Below, one piece after another: positions 45,873 to 55,580 of a DNA stretch of 64,000 bases (position 1 is the stretch's first letter; every line of letters begins with the position of its first letter). The stretch is taken from the NCBI GenBank assembly GCA_039980455.1, contig JBDXCG010000003.1:310001-374000 (forward strand). Reading direction: 5' to 3'. The position numbers and the translations under genes were made by a program. Origin of the DNA: CALINF01 sp039980455. GTDB lineage: Bacteria > Pseudomonadota > Gammaproteobacteria > Pseudomonadales > Halieaceae. Under the pieces are notes generated by a model. The model saw only the letters and a program-made list of their open reading frames with translations. It had not been told where the DNA came from and did not search any database.

Positions 45873-47419
45873 GTCTGCGTGTGTTTGTGCCTCAAGATAC
45901 CACCGCTATTGCTCTGGGAGCTGATCGGGTGGCCGCGGAATTACAGGCACAATTGGCTACGATGGAGCGTGATGTCACGCTGGTTCGCAACGGCTCACGG
46001 GGTGCGTTCTGGCTGGAGCCGCTTGTTGAAATTGAATGTGAGCAGCAACGTTTCCTGGTCAGCAATATGGAGTCTGATGATGTGCCGTTATTACTTTCGG
46101 CACTGGCTAATGAGTCGGATTCACTTGAGCATTGCTTGAAAGGATTGCCGGGCTATCTGGGTTCAGCAGAACACGTTGACTATCTGGCGAGACAGCACCG
46201 CGTCACGTTCGCACGCTCTGGGCTTGAAGACCCGCTTGATCTCGATGCTTATCGTCGTTTGCAGGGTATTAGCGGACTGGAGAGAGCGCTGACCCTAGCG
46301 CCACAGGCGATTGTGGATGAGATAACGCAGTCGGGTTTACGCGGACGCGGTGGGGCTGCATTTCCGGCGGGTATTAAGTGGCAGACTGTGCTCGATACCA
46401 AAGCAGACCAGAAGTACATCGTCTGCAATGCCGACGAAGGCGATTCCGGTACCTTCGCCGATCGGCTACTCATGGAGTCCGATCCGTTCCAGTTACTCGA
46501 AGGCATGATTATTGCCGGTCTCGCCGTTGAGGCTACTCAAGGCTATATCTACCTGCGATCAGAGTATCCGCGTGCCCATGTCATGCTCAATGCTGCGATT
46601 GAGATAGCCAAAAATGCCGGTCTGTTGGGTACTGATATTTTGGGTAGTGGCCGCTCTTTTAGTGTTGAGGTTCGATTAGGCGCCGGTGCCTATATCTGTG
46701 GGGAAGAGACCTCTCTACTTGAAAGTCTCGAGGGTAAGCGCCCTGTCGTGCGTGCAAAGCCGCCATTACCGGCAGTGGCTGGTTTATTTGGACAGCCTAC
46801 GGTTGTTAATAATGTGCTCACCCTGGCGGCCGCTTCATCCGTTTTGGCTCAGGGTGGACCGAGCTATGCTGAGTTAGGTAACGAGCGCTCCCGCGGCACC
46901 TTGACGGTTCAATTGGCGGGTAATGTAAAGTGCGGCGGGCTTGTTGAGATTCCCTTCGGCAGGTCATTGCGAGAGCTGCTTGATGAGTTTGCCGGTGGCA
47001 CCGCGTCGGGCCGCCCACTGAGAGCGGTACAAGTGGGTGGCCCGCTGGGTGCTTATTTACCGGAGTCGCTGTGGGATACGCCACTCGACTACGAAGCTTT
47101 CGCTCAAGCCGGGGCAATGTTGGGCCACGGGGGTGTAGTGATGTTTGATAGCACGGTGGATATGCAGTCCCAGGCGCGTTTCGCGATGGCCTTCTGTGCT
47201 GCCGAATCCTGTGGCAAGTGTACGCCGTGCCGAATTGGTTCGGTACGTGGCGTCGAGGTTATTGATCGAATTATCGCGCGTGAATCAGTGGCTGAGAATG
47301 TAATATTGCTGAATGACCTGTGTGACACGCTCGAGTATGGCTCACTGTGCGCGATGGGTGGTTTAACACCGAACCCGGTGCGCAGCGCGTTAGCCCATTT
47401 TGGAGAAGACTTTGAGTAA
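45869..47419 (+). CDS. fdsB: NAD-dependent formate dehydrogenase beta subunit
   Basis: 516 residues, NuoF-like with an N-terminal thioredoxin-like part (about 1-110). FMN/NAD site: GLRGRGGAAFPAGIKWQ (near 153), CNADEGDSGTFADR and GAGAYICGEETSLLESLEGK. The [4Fe-4S] site is ESCGKCTPCRIGS with the fourth cysteine in YGSLCAMGG. It reduces NAD+ with electrons from formate. It overlaps fdsG by 4 bases, and fdsA follows 39 bases later. Confidence 0.94.
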   Translation: MSLRVFVPQDTTAIALGADRVAAELQAQLATMERDVTLVRNGSRGAFWLEPLVEIECEQQRFLVSNMESDDVPLLLSALANESDSLEHCLKGLPGYLGSAEHVDYLARQHRVTFARSGLEDPLDLDAYRRLQGISGLERALTLAPQAIVDEITQSGLRGRGGAAFPAGIKWQTVLDTKADQKYIVCNADEGDSGTFADRLLMESDPFQLLEGMIIAGLAVEATQGYIYLRSEYPRAHVMLNAAIEIAKNAGLLGTDILGSGRSFSVEVRLGAGAYICGEETSLLESLEGKRPVVRAKPPLPAVAGLFGQPTVVNNVLTLAAASSVLAQGGPSYAELGNERSRGTLTVQLAGNVKCGGLVEIPFGRSLRELLDEFAGGTASGRPLRAVQVGGPLGAYLPESLWDTPLDYEAFAQAGAMLGHGGVVMFDSTVDMQSQARFAMAFCAAESCGKCTPCRIGSVRGVEVIDRIIARESVAENVILLNDLCDTLEYGSLCAMGGLTPNPVRSALAHFGEDFE

Positions 47420-47458
47420 CACACTGGAGGCCTCGTTCATTCGTAGTGAGGTGGGAAT

Positions 47459-50308
47459 ATGCTGAAATTCTACGAGCCTGGTCAGGATGGTGGTACGCCA
47501 AAGAGTGCGTCAACTACGCGGGTTACATTAACGATTGATGGCCGCTCTGTGACCGTTCCAGAAGGTACCAGCATCATGCGAGCGGCAGCGGAAGCAGGGG
47601 TGAAAGTCCCGCGTTTGTGCGCGACCGATTCGCTAAATGCGTTCGGTTCCTGCCGTGTATGTATGGTCGAGATATCGGGTCGGAAAGGCTTTCCTGCGTC
47701 GTGCACGACGCTTGTTGCAGAAGGTCTGGATGTGCGCACGCAAACTGATGCGGTTGCCCGCTTGCGTCGAAATGTCATGGAACTTTACATCTCCGATCAT
47801 CCTCTAGACTGTTTGACCTGTCCTACCAATGGCGACTGTGAGCTGCAAGACACCGCGGGCGAGCTGGGCTTGCGCGAAGTGAGATATGGATTTGCCGGAG
47901 AAAATCATCTTGAACTCGACAAGGACACGTCTAACCCTTACTTCACGTTCGATCCTTCAAAATGCATAGTCTGCTCGCGCTGTGTGCGCGCCTGTGAAGA
48001 AGTGCAGGGTACATTTGCCCTAACCATCCAGGGGCGCGGTTTCGATTCCAAAGTGTCGGCGGGCCAAGCTGAAGCATTCATGGAGTCGGAGTGCGTATCG
48101 TGTGGTGCATGTGTCGATGCCTGTCCTACTGCAACACTCACAGAAAACACCATCATCGAGCGGGGAATACCAGAGCACAGTGTGGTGACAACCTGCGCGT
48201 ATTGCGGAGTAGGGTGTGCGTTTCGCGCAGATGTCAAAGGTAGTGAAGTCGTGCGTATGACGCCTCTAAAAGATGGTAAAGCGAATGAGGGTCACGCCTG
48301 CGTTAAAGGGCGTTTCGCGTTTGGTTATGCGACACACAAAGATCGCATTACAGAACCCATGATACGCGACACAATCGATGACCCTTGGCGCACTGTCAGC
48401 TGGGAGGAGGCATTGGAATATGCCGCTGCCCGCTTGAAGTCGATACAGTCAAACCACGGCCGTAACAGCGTAGGTGCGATCAGTTCCTCTCGGTGTACCA
48501 ACGAAGAGGTGTACCTGGTTCAGAAGCTTGTTAGAGCGGGCTTTGGTAATAACAATATTGATACCTGCGCGCGCGTCTGCCATTCACCGACAGGCTATGG
48601 ACTAAAAACAACGCTGGGTGAATCAGCTGGCACACAATCGTTTGCATCGGTCGCACAAGCTGATGTGATAATTGTAATGGGAGCAAACCCTACTGAGGCG
48701 CATCCTGTATTTGGGTCGCGTCTCAAACGACGGCTACGTGAGGGTGCCAAGCTCATAGTCATTGATCCGCGCACCATCGAGCTGGTGCATACCCCACATA
48801 TTAATGCTGACTACCACCTGGCCGTTAATCCGGGCACTAATGTCGCTCTGTTAAACGCATTAGCCTATGTGATTGTCGATGAAGGTCTACACGACAAACA
48901 TTTTATTGCACAACGCTGTGACGACGACGCGTTTTCCCAATGGCTCGATTTCATCAGCCAGTCACGACACTCGCCGGAAGTGACTGCAGAGGTGACTGGC
49001 GTAGACGCCAAGACTCTTCGTTCAGCAGCAAAGTTGTACGCCAGCGCGGGAAATGGCGCTGTCTATTACGGGTTAGGCGTGACAGAACATAGTCAGGGCT
49101 CAACCGCGGTGATGGGCATAGCTAATCTTGCGATGTTGACAGGCAATTTGGGGCGAGAGGGTGTAGGCGTTAATCCACTTAGAGGCCAGAATAATGTGCA
49201 AGGATCCTGCGATATGGGCTCTTTCCCGCATGAACTACCGGGCTATCGACATATTTCTGATCCACAGGTGCGGGCATTGTTCGAGGCGGATTGGCAGGTA
49301 ACATTGGACCCTGAGCCAGGACTGCGAATCCCTAATATGTTCGACTCTGCCGTCGATGGCAGCTTCAAGGGTTTGTATTGTCAGGGAGAAGATGTCGCCC
49401 AGTCCGATCCCAATACGCAGCATATCGAAGCTGCTTTGAGTTCACTTGACTGCCTCATTGTGCAGGACATCTTCCTGAACGAAACAGCCAAATACGCGCA
49501 TGTGTTTCTGCCGGGCTCATCATTCTTGGAGAAAAACGGTACGTTCATCAATGCCGAGCGCCGGATTTCTCCCGTTCGAAAAGTGATGCCATCGAGAAGC
49601 GGTAAGGAAGATTGGGAGATTACGGCGGCATTGGCCAATGCGCTTGGGTGCGAATTTGACTACACCCATCCTCGCGAAATTATGGCGGAGATCGCTCGCC
49701 TGACGCCTACGTTCTCGGGCGTGAGTTACGATGCACTGGATGCTCATGGGAGTATTCAGTGGCCCTGCAATGATGATGCACCGGCAGGGACGCAGACCAT
49801 GCATGTTGATGAATTTGTTCGCGGCAAGGGGAACTTTGTACCCACTGAATTTATTCCAACGGATGAGCGTGTGAATCGTCGCTTTCCCTTATTGTTAACG
49901 ACTGGCAGGATTCTGACGCAATACAATGTGGGTGCGCAGACACGCCGCACAGAGAACTCCGCGTGGCATGAAGAGGACCTGCTCGAAATTCATCCTGTCG
50001 ATGCGGAAGACCGGGGAATAAAGGATGACGACTGGTTGGGGATTACTAGCAGGGCGGGGAATACTGTTTTGCGCGCACGAATCTCTGAGAGAGTGAAGCC
50101 CGGTGTGGTATACACGACGTTTCATCACCCTGAGTCGGGCGCTAATGTAATAACAACCGACAACTCGGATTGGGCGACCAATTGCCCTGAGTACAAGGTA
50201 ACGGCAGTGCAGGTGGCTTTGGTTAATGAACCGTCCGCCTGGCAAGCGCGCCAGAAGAAATTCAATCATCGTCAGCAAGATCTACTGGCGCAGGCGATTG
50301 TCGATTGA
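47459..50308 (+). CDS. fdsA: NAD-dependent formate dehydrogenase alpha subunit (Mo)
   Basis: 949 residues. In order: [2Fe-2S] domain (CATDSLNAFGSCRVCMVEIS), the His-Cys3 cluster (HPLDCLTCPTNGDC), two [4Fe-4S] motifs (CIVCSRCVRACEE and CVSCGACVDACPT), a further cluster in CAYCGVGCAFRAD and the bis-MGD molybdopterin domain. The active-site residue is cysteine (ARVCHSPTGYG, near residue 376); there is no in-frame TGA, so this is a Cys rather than Sec enzyme. It oxidises formate to CO2 in the cytoplasm and passes electrons through FdsG/FdsB to NAD+. Its stop overlaps the fdhD start. Confidence 0.95.
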   Translation: MLKFYEPGQDGGTPKSASTTRVTLTIDGRSVTVPEGTSIMRAAAEAGVKVPRLCATDSLNAFGSCRVCMVEISGRKGFPASCTTLVAEGLDVRTQTDAVARLRRNVMELYISDHPLDCLTCPTNGDCELQDTAGELGLREVRYGFAGENHLELDKDTSNPYFTFDPSKCIVCSRCVRACEEVQGTFALTIQGRGFDSKVSAGQAEAFMESECVSCGACVDACPTATLTENTIIERGIPEHSVVTTCAYCGVGCAFRADVKGSEVVRMTPLKDGKANEGHACVKGRFAFGYATHKDRITEPMIRDTIDDPWRTVSWEEALEYAAARLKSIQSNHGRNSVGAISSSRCTNEEVYLVQKLVRAGFGNNNIDTCARVCHSPTGYGLKTTLGESAGTQSFASVAQADVIIVMGANPTEAHPVFGSRLKRRLREGAKLIVIDPRTIELVHTPHINADYHLAVNPGTNVALLNALAYVIVDEGLHDKHFIAQRCDDDAFSQWLDFISQSRHSPEVTAEVTGVDAKTLRSAAKLYASAGNGAVYYGLGVTEHSQGSTAVMGIANLAMLTGNLGREGVGVNPLRGQNNVQGSCDMGSFPHELPGYRHISDPQVRALFEADWQVTLDPEPGLRIPNMFDSAVDGSFKGLYCQGEDVAQSDPNTQHIEAALSSLDCLIVQDIFLNETAKYAHVFLPGSSFLEKNGTFINAERRISPVRKVMPSRSGKEDWEITAALANALGCEFDYTHPREIMAEIARLTPTFSGVSYDALDAHGSIQWPCNDDAPAGTQTMHVDEFVRGKGNFVPTEFIPTDERVNRRFPLLLTTGRILTQYNVGAQTRRTENSAWHEEDLLEIHPVDAEDRGIKDDDWLGITSRAGNTVLRARISERVKPGVVYTTFHHPESGANVITTDNSDWATNCPEYKVTAVQVALVNEPSAWQARQKKFNHRQQDLLAQAIVD

Positions 50309-51117
50309 GTGAATTTCCACTCACCGCTGAACTGGATGTAACGCGCTATAGTTGGTCCGGTTCCGAGTTATCTGCGCAAAGCGATCAGGTGATTGTCGAG
50401 GTTCCCGTAGCGCTGGTTTATAACGGAATCTCGCACGTAGTAATGATGATGACGCCGCTTGATCTTGAGGATTTTGCACTGGGGTTTAGTCTCTCAGAAC
50501 AAATATTGCAGTCTCCTGATCAGCTCTATGACATTCAGGTAGTTCAATCTGAGCGGGGTCTGGAGTTACAGTTGCGCATTGATGGAGAGGCGTTCGACTT
50601 ACTCAAGGCACGGCGACGCAACTTGATTGGCAGAACCGGATGTGGACTATGTGGAGCTGAATCTTTGGAGCAAGCGCTATTACCCATCAGGCCGGTAACG
50701 GTCGACTGCTCCACTACGCTTGATCATATTGGCCAAGGTGTTATCGAAATTGCTGCGCATCAGAAAGTTAGAGCCTCGACAGGGTCGGCGCATGCAGCGG
50801 CGTTTTTCGCTGCAGATGGGAGTCTCGTTGCAGTGCGTGAAGATGTTGGCCGTCACAACGCGTTGGATAAATTGGTGGGTGCGATGGCGCGTGCTGGTGT
50901 TGATACCCGGGGCTACGCGTTGGTGAGCAGTCGCGCGAGTTATGAAATGGTGGCCAAAACGGCAGCCGCGAATATTCCAATTCTGGCGGCAGTATCTGCG
51001 CCCACCGCGCTGGCGATTGACTATGCCCAGGCCAGTGGGCTGACGCTGCTGGGGCACGTGCAGCCGCAGCGCCAGCAAATCTACACTCACCCTGAAAGAC
51101 TCAGGGCGACCCCGTGA
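50305..51117 (+). CDS. fdhD: Formate dehydrogenase accessory sulfurtransferase
   Basis: 270 residues from a TTG that overlaps the fdsA stop (TTGA); no in-frame ATG or GTG gives a full-length product, so the TTG start is likely. The CxxC motif in RTGCGLCGAESLEQAL (near residue 114) carries the sulfur. DFALGFSLSEQIL, VREDVGRHNALDKLVG and SSRASYEMVAKTAAANIPILAAVSAPTALAI are FdhD signatures. It transfers sulfur to the molybdenum cofactor of formate dehydrogenase, here FdsA. Confidence 0.94.
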   Translation: MSEFPLTAELDVTRYSWSGSELSAQSDQVIVEVPVALVYNGISHVVMMMTPLDLEDFALGFSLSEQILQSPDQLYDIQVVQSERGLELQLRIDGEAFDLLKARRRNLIGRTGCGLCGAESLEQALLPIRPVTVDCSTTLDHIGQGVIEIAAHQKVRASTGSAHAAAFFAADGSLVAVREDVGRHNALDKLVGAMARAGVDTRGYALVSSRASYEMVAKTAAANIPILAAVSAPTALAIDYAQASGLTLLGHVQPQRQQIYTHPERLRATP

Positions 51118-51428
51118 AACTGGTGTACACCCATCAAAGTCTTATCATGGTGGCCCAGGCCAAGAGCTGTCTCGACCAGTTGGCGATACGCTGCGTAATC
51201 CATAATGAGTATGCTTCGGGCGCTATGGGTGAACTTGCGCCAATCAATACCTGGCCTGAGCTTTTCGTACTTCATGATCGCGACGAAGAACGAGCCCGTA
51301 TTGCCTTGTCGCAATTGTCGGCGGATTCGGCAGCGCCAGAGTGGACCTGTAAAGCCTGTAGTAGCGCGAATCCAGGCACATTCGATACCTGCTGGCATTG
51401 CGCAGCCGACCAATATCTGCCAGCTTGA
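51114..51428 (+). CDS. DUF2007-type protein with zinc ribbon
   Basis: 104 residues from a GTG overlapping the fdhD stop by 4 bases. The first 65 residues (KLVYTHQSLIMVAQAKSCLDQ, then WPELFVLHDRDEERARIAL) look like the DUF2007 'signal-transducing' ferredoxin-fold domain. The C-terminus has a four-cysteine ribbon, WTCKACSSANPGTFDTCWHC, of the RanBP2-like CxxC...CxxC pattern. It lies inside the formate dehydrogenase operon between fdhD and fdsD, so it may help assembly or regulation of the complex (inference). Confidence 0.75.
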   Translation: MKLVYTHQSLIMVAQAKSCLDQLAIRCVIHNEYASGAMGELAPINTWPELFVLHDRDEERARIALSQLSADSAAPEWTCKACSSANPGTFDTCWHCAADQYLPA

Positions 51429-51460
51429 CGATTAGTTTATGAAGAAGAAGTGTTCCGGTT

Positions 51461-51694
51461 ATGGCCACACAGCACGTGCAGCAGCTGATTCGTATGGGTA
51501 ACCAGATAGCTGGCAATTTTGTCGCAACGTATGGTCACGATGCTGCGATCATAAAGACAGAGGATCATTTGCGACGATTTTGGGCCGTAGATATGCGCGC
51601 GGCGCTTGCAGACTCTGTAGTAACGCAGCACAACGAGATAGACGAAGTTTTGTTGAGCGCCGTTGAGCGCCTGCAGTCTTGTAATACGGGGTAG
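51461..51694 (+). CDS. fdsD: Formate dehydrogenase delta subunit
   Basis: 77 residues. The pattern QLIRMGNQIAGNF, then IKTEDHLRRFWAVDMRAAL, matches the small FdsD subunit (helices IxxMANQIGxFF and HLxRFWxPRMR). FdsD is needed for the activity and assembly of soluble NAD-dependent formate dehydrogenases. It closes the fdsGBA-fdhD cluster, 32 bases after the zinc-ribbon gene. Confidence 0.87.
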   Translation: MATQHVQQLIRMGNQIAGNFVATYGHDAAIIKTEDHLRRFWAVDMRAALADSVVTQHNEIDEVLLSAVERLQSCNTG

Positions 51695-51746
51695 AATACA
51701 CATGATCCTGCCAATACTTCAAAAATAACATAACAAAGAGAGAGCG

Positions 51747-53423
51747 ATGAATCACGCAGAAGCGCTAGCGATAGTCACAGGTGCGGGCAAGCCCCATGAA
51801 TTGATAGAGGTAGAGATGCATGGTCATCCCTGTCGTGTGTATGCCAATGCGCCAAATAGCTTGCGGGAGCTGTATCTCAATCATCGCTCTGATGAGTGCT
51901 TCATTGTGTATGAACAAGAGCGCTACACATTCAATGACGCCTTCTCGATCTCGGCAAAAATCGCACATATTCTTCAGAGTGAATACGGCATACAGAAGGG
52001 TGACAGGGTGGCGATTGCGATGCGCAACTATCCAGAATGGATGTTTGCTTTTACCGCGATTACCTCTATCGGAGCCGTTGCCGTAGCAGTGAACGCGCTG
52101 TGGAAAGCCAGTGAGATCGAGTACGGTATGCAGGATTGTCAGGCGCGCCTGATCATCGCTGATCGCGAACGCGTAGAACGGTGCCATGAGTTTGCCAAAC
52201 GCCTTGATATTGGGTTGGTATCGGTACGGATGGGCGGCGATTCACCTACTGGTGTGGCGGAATTGGCGACGCTGATAGCCGGACAAAAAGCAGAGGAAAT
52301 GCCAGAGGTAGACGTGGCATCAGATGATGACGCGACGATTCTTTATACGTCCGGCTCTACGGGTCACCCCAAGGGCGTAGTCTCCAGTCATCGCGCTATT
52401 CTGAGTGCACTATTGTCGTGGGAGGCTGATGCCATTGCGCGCGGATTGACCGCCACAACGAAGCTGCCAGCGCGCGACTATCAACTAGCTTCACTGCTCT
52501 CGGTGCCTCTGTTTCACGTGGCAGGTCTGCACGCGTCGTTCCTCAGCAGCTTTCGATCACAGCGCAAACTCATCAGTATGTATAAATGGGATGTAGCGAC
52601 CGGCGCGAAGCTGATAGAGCAAGAGCAGGTGGCATTGTTCCTAGCTCCGGCATCTGTCACCGGAGACCTGGTTGAATACGCCCGCAAGTCCGGGCACGAC
52701 CTGGGTACACTGTTGAGTGTTGGTGGAGGAGGTGAGCCGCGCGCCCCAAATCAGGTTAGGCAGATATCGTCTGCTCTCAAAAGCGCTATGCCCAACACAG
52801 GCTGGGGTATGACGGAAACGAATGCCATCGGTACCAGTGTTGTAGGCGACGCTTATCTGGAGCGCGCATCAAGCTCAGGGCAAGTTGCGCCCGTGCTGGA
52901 TATTGCTGTTGTCGACGAGGCGGGTGCTCACTTGCCGCCAGGCGAGCGCGGAGAGCTTGTCGTACGTGGCGGTTCAATGTTCAGAGAATATTGGAATAGG
53001 CCCGATGCTAATGCCGAGAGCTTTACTGGTCCCTGGTTTCACACTGGAGATCTTGCGTATATCGATGAAGACGGATTTCTGTTTATCGTGGGGCGAATCA
53101 AGGACCTTGTAATTCGCGGAGGCGAGAACATTGGAGTGGGTGAAGTAGAGGCGGCGCTTGTTGAACACGAGCACGTTGTAGAAGCCAGTGTGTATGCAGT
53201 ACCTGATTCGCGTTTGGGCGAAGAGTTGGGCGCGACACTCTATGTTGACGCTGAAATCGATGAAGGTGAACTGCGCGAGTTTTTATCTTCTCGGCTGGCG
53301 CAGTTCAAGATTCCTCGTTACATCCAGATGCAGGCTGAAGGATTGCCGCGCATAGCCTCTGGCAAAGTAGACAAAATGAACATCCGCAAAGATGGTGTGG
53401 CGGCGGCGACTGCAACCGGCTAA
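51747..53423 (+). CDS. AMP-binding acyl-CoA synthetase-like enzyme
   Basis: 558 residues of the adenylate-forming (ANL) superfamily. The P-loop motif ILYTSGSTGHPKGVVSSHRA lies near residue 200, WGMTETNAIG near 352, and the hinge FIVGRIKDLVIRGGENIGVGEVE near 447. The C-terminal catalytic lysine is in PRIASGKVDKMNIR. It activates a carboxylic acid with ATP and probably loads CoA; the acid is unknown. GAGAG precedes the ATG. It is convergent with the MFS gene and near two crotonase-fold genes, suggesting an acid-degradation set. Confidence 0.92.
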   Translation: MNHAEALAIVTGAGKPHELIEVEMHGHPCRVYANAPNSLRELYLNHRSDECFIVYEQERYTFNDAFSISAKIAHILQSEYGIQKGDRVAIAMRNYPEWMFAFTAITSIGAVAVAVNALWKASEIEYGMQDCQARLIIADRERVERCHEFAKRLDIGLVSVRMGGDSPTGVAELATLIAGQKAEEMPEVDVASDDDATILYTSGSTGHPKGVVSSHRAILSALLSWEADAIARGLTATTKLPARDYQLASLLSVPLFHVAGLHASFLSSFRSQRKLISMYKWDVATGAKLIEQEQVALFLAPASVTGDLVEYARKSGHDLGTLLSVGGGGEPRAPNQVRQISSALKSAMPNTGWGMTETNAIGTSVVGDAYLERASSSGQVAPVLDIAVVDEAGAHLPPGERGELVVRGGSMFREYWNRPDANAESFTGPWFHTGDLAYIDEDGFLFIVGRIKDLVIRGGENIGVGEVEAALVEHEHVVEASVYAVPDSRLGEELGATLYVDAEIDEGELREFLSSRLAQFKIPRYIQMQAEGLPRIASGKVDKMNIRKDGVAAATATG

Positions 53424-53431
53424 ATGATTCT

Positions 53432-54643
53432 TTAGTGGTTCGATTGCCCGCCTTTGGACAGCAACGTGAATAGCGTGAGACCCACGTAAATTGCGCAGGC
53501 AAACCAGTAGGGGAGGCTGGGTTCCAGTGAGTACAGCGCGGTACCCAATATGGGGCCAATGGTAAACCCCAGTGGAGGGCATGAACTGGCAACGCCTGCC
53601 ACCATGCCCTGTTCTTCACCCGAGACCGCCAGCGATGCACCGGCCATAAAGGCGGGGCCCGCCAAACCCATCCCAAACCCCTGAATGACCATCGCCGTTG
53701 TCAGTGAGAATTGGGTCTGGGCGACTCCCATGATAGCGAATGCTACGACAACCATCGGCATCGCTATACGCAGCAGAGTAAAGGGTGATACTTCAAGACG
53801 GGGTATCACCAGCATTTGAACAAACAGCGATGCCCCTGCCGATAACATCATGCTGATACCCACCATTCGTGCGGTTTCAGCTGCTGTTAAATTCAAGATG
53901 TCTTGAAAGCGAAAAGCGATAGTCTGTTGAACGATCGCGAACCCCATGAAGAGAAAAATGCCAACGATCACGAAAGGTAGAATTCTTGGGTCTGTGTATT
54001 TTAGCTTCGATGGTCGAACCGCGGGTTTGTGTCGGGGTAGCTCCGGGAGTGTAAACAATGCTACTAGTGCAGCGATCAGCGTGGTGAGTGCTGAGAAATA
54101 TAATGGTGTTAGCAAGGTTATCGCAGCCATCAAGCCACCAATGGCAGGCCCAAGCATAGAGCCGATATTACTGGCTGCGCCGAGGGCGCCCATTCCCCGA
54201 GTGCGTCCGGCCACGTCTGTGATGTCTGCCATATAGGCATTTGATGCGGGCATAACCGCGGCCATTACGGTGGCATTGAGCACACGCGCGACTGTTAGTG
54301 CAATAAATGCGACAGCCGGTACCAGCAGACCCAGCAATGCGGCTTGGAAAACACCGGCGAATAAAATCGTGCCCAACGAATAGCCAAACAAGCCAATTAA
54401 CAATACTTTGCGGCGACCTCGGGTATCGCTGGCGCGCCCCCACATCGGGCTGGCGATGAACATTGTCAAAGATGATGCTGAGATTATCGCGCCGATCTGT
54501 ATTTCTGGTAGTCCTATCTCGCGCCCTAGCGGGGCGAGAATAGCGAACAGCACTGTTTGCGCAAAGCCCAATGCGACCACACAAAACAGTAGTGTCCCGC
54601 GCGCGTGCGGGGGCGTATCTGCTGTTTGAGTAGGCTGGGCCAT
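53432..54643 (-). CDS. MFS transporter
   Basis: 403 residues from the ATG at 54643, chosen because MAQPTQTADTPPHARG precedes the first helix closely and gives a normal 12-helix length; the frame is open 73 codons further upstream, across the divergent promoter region. The MFS loop motif MWGRASDTRGRRKVLL after helix 2 is clear, and RVLNATVMAAVMPASNAYMADI resembles the motif C area of drug exporters (DHA1-like). Efflux of a drug or metabolite is likely. Convergent with the acyl-CoA synthetase, divergent from the crotonase gene at 54758. Confidence 0.88.
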   Translation of the reverse strand: MAQPTQTADTPPHARGTLLFCVVALGFAQTVLFAILAPLGREIGLPEIQIGAIISASSLTMFIASPMWGRASDTRGRRKVLLIGLFGYSLGTILFAGVFQAALLGLLVPAVAFIALTVARVLNATVMAAVMPASNAYMADITDVAGRTRGMGALGAASNIGSMLGPAIGGLMAAITLLTPLYFSALTTLIAALVALFTLPELPRHKPAVRPSKLKYTDPRILPFVIVGIFLFMGFAIVQQTIAFRFQDILNLTAAETARMVGISMMLSAGASLFVQMLVIPRLEVSPFTLLRIAMPMVVVAFAIMGVAQTQFSLTTAMVIQGFGMGLAGPAFMAGASLAVSGEEQGMVAGVASSCPPLGFTIGPILGTALYSLEPSLPYWFACAIYVGLTLFTLLSKGGQSNH

Positions 54644-54757
54644 GTTGTTAACTGGTGGGGGTGACGCTGCAGTATACCGAATGTGCCGCGCTCGCGATGT
54701 AACAAGGTGGCGTGTAGACTCGTTGTCCATATTTTCGTCATCGAGAAAGGTTAAGTT

Positions 54758-55534
54758 ATGAGCGACGCGCTTGTTCTTGTGCAAAAGAGTGATGGTATAG
54801 CAACGGTTACGTTGAATAGACCGGACGCACTCAATGCACTGTCCAAAGCACTGCGTGAACAAATCAGTTTGACCTTTGTAGCGTTGGCAGAAGACCCCGA
54901 CGTGGAGGTGGTCATTCTGACTGGGGCAGGTCGCGCATTCACCGTTGGGCTGGATTTAAAAGAGTTGGGAGGAGAGACAGTTGAATCGGAATCCAGCAGT
55001 AGTCTTGATCTCAGTGAAGCTATTGCCAGGTTCGATCGGCCAATCATCGGTGCGATTAATGGGTTTGCAATCACTGGTGGTTTTGAACTGGCTTTGATGT
55101 GTGATTTCCTGATTGCCTCCAGCGAGGCACGTTTTGCCGATACGCACGCACGTGTGGGTGTAGTGCCTGGTTGGGGTTTGTCGCAGCGCTTGCCGCGTCT
55201 CATCGGCATAAATCGCGCCAAGGAACTCAGTCTTACGGGGAATTTTCTGGATGCCGATACGGCTTATGCCTGGGGGCTAGTTAATCGGGTAGTAGCACCT
55301 GCCGAGCTCTTGCGGACGTGTCAGCAGCTTGCCAGCGATATTACTTCAACGGAGCCTGCTACGCGTCAGGAGATCAAGCGCATCATGGATGCAGGATGGG
55401 GGTCGACGCTTGAGCAGGGGTTACGCATTGAACAAAAGGCGACACGGGCTCATGCGGCCTCTGCGCCGCCAAAGGAAATGCTCGGGGATCGGCGCTCGGA
55501 CATCCAACAGCGAGGCCGAGAGCAATCAAGCTAG
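54758..55534 (+). CDS. Enoyl-CoA hydratase/isomerase-family protein
   Basis: 258 residues, crotonase fold. RPDALNALSKALREQ at the N-terminus, the oxyanion-hole segment AFTVGLDLKELGG, then ITGGFELALMCDFLIAS and FADTHARVGVVPGWGLSQRL. The residue corresponding to the first catalytic glutamate of rat hydratase (GQPE) falls in the ADTHARVG segment and is not Glu, so it may be an isomerase, hydrolase or other crotonase. AAAGG precedes the ATG. Possibly works with the acyl-CoA synthetase upstream. Confidence 0.88.
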   Translation: MSDALVLVQKSDGIATVTLNRPDALNALSKALREQISLTFVALAEDPDVEVVILTGAGRAFTVGLDLKELGGETVESESSSSLDLSEAIARFDRPIIGAINGFAITGGFELALMCDFLIASSEARFADTHARVGVVPGWGLSQRLPRLIGINRAKELSLTGNFLDADTAYAWGLVNRVVAPAELLRTCQQLASDITSTEPATRQEIKRIMDAGWGSTLEQGLRIEQKATRAHAASAPPKEMLGDRRSDIQQRGREQSS

Positions 55535-55580
55535 CGTTGGAATGCCGTCTCTACATTTGCTCGTACGAATGATCATATTG

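Noticed and set aside
47459..50308. Selenocysteine in the formate dehydrogenase alpha subunit
   Set aside because: The active-site position is an ordinary cysteine codon in ARVCHSPTGYG and the frame has no internal TGA.
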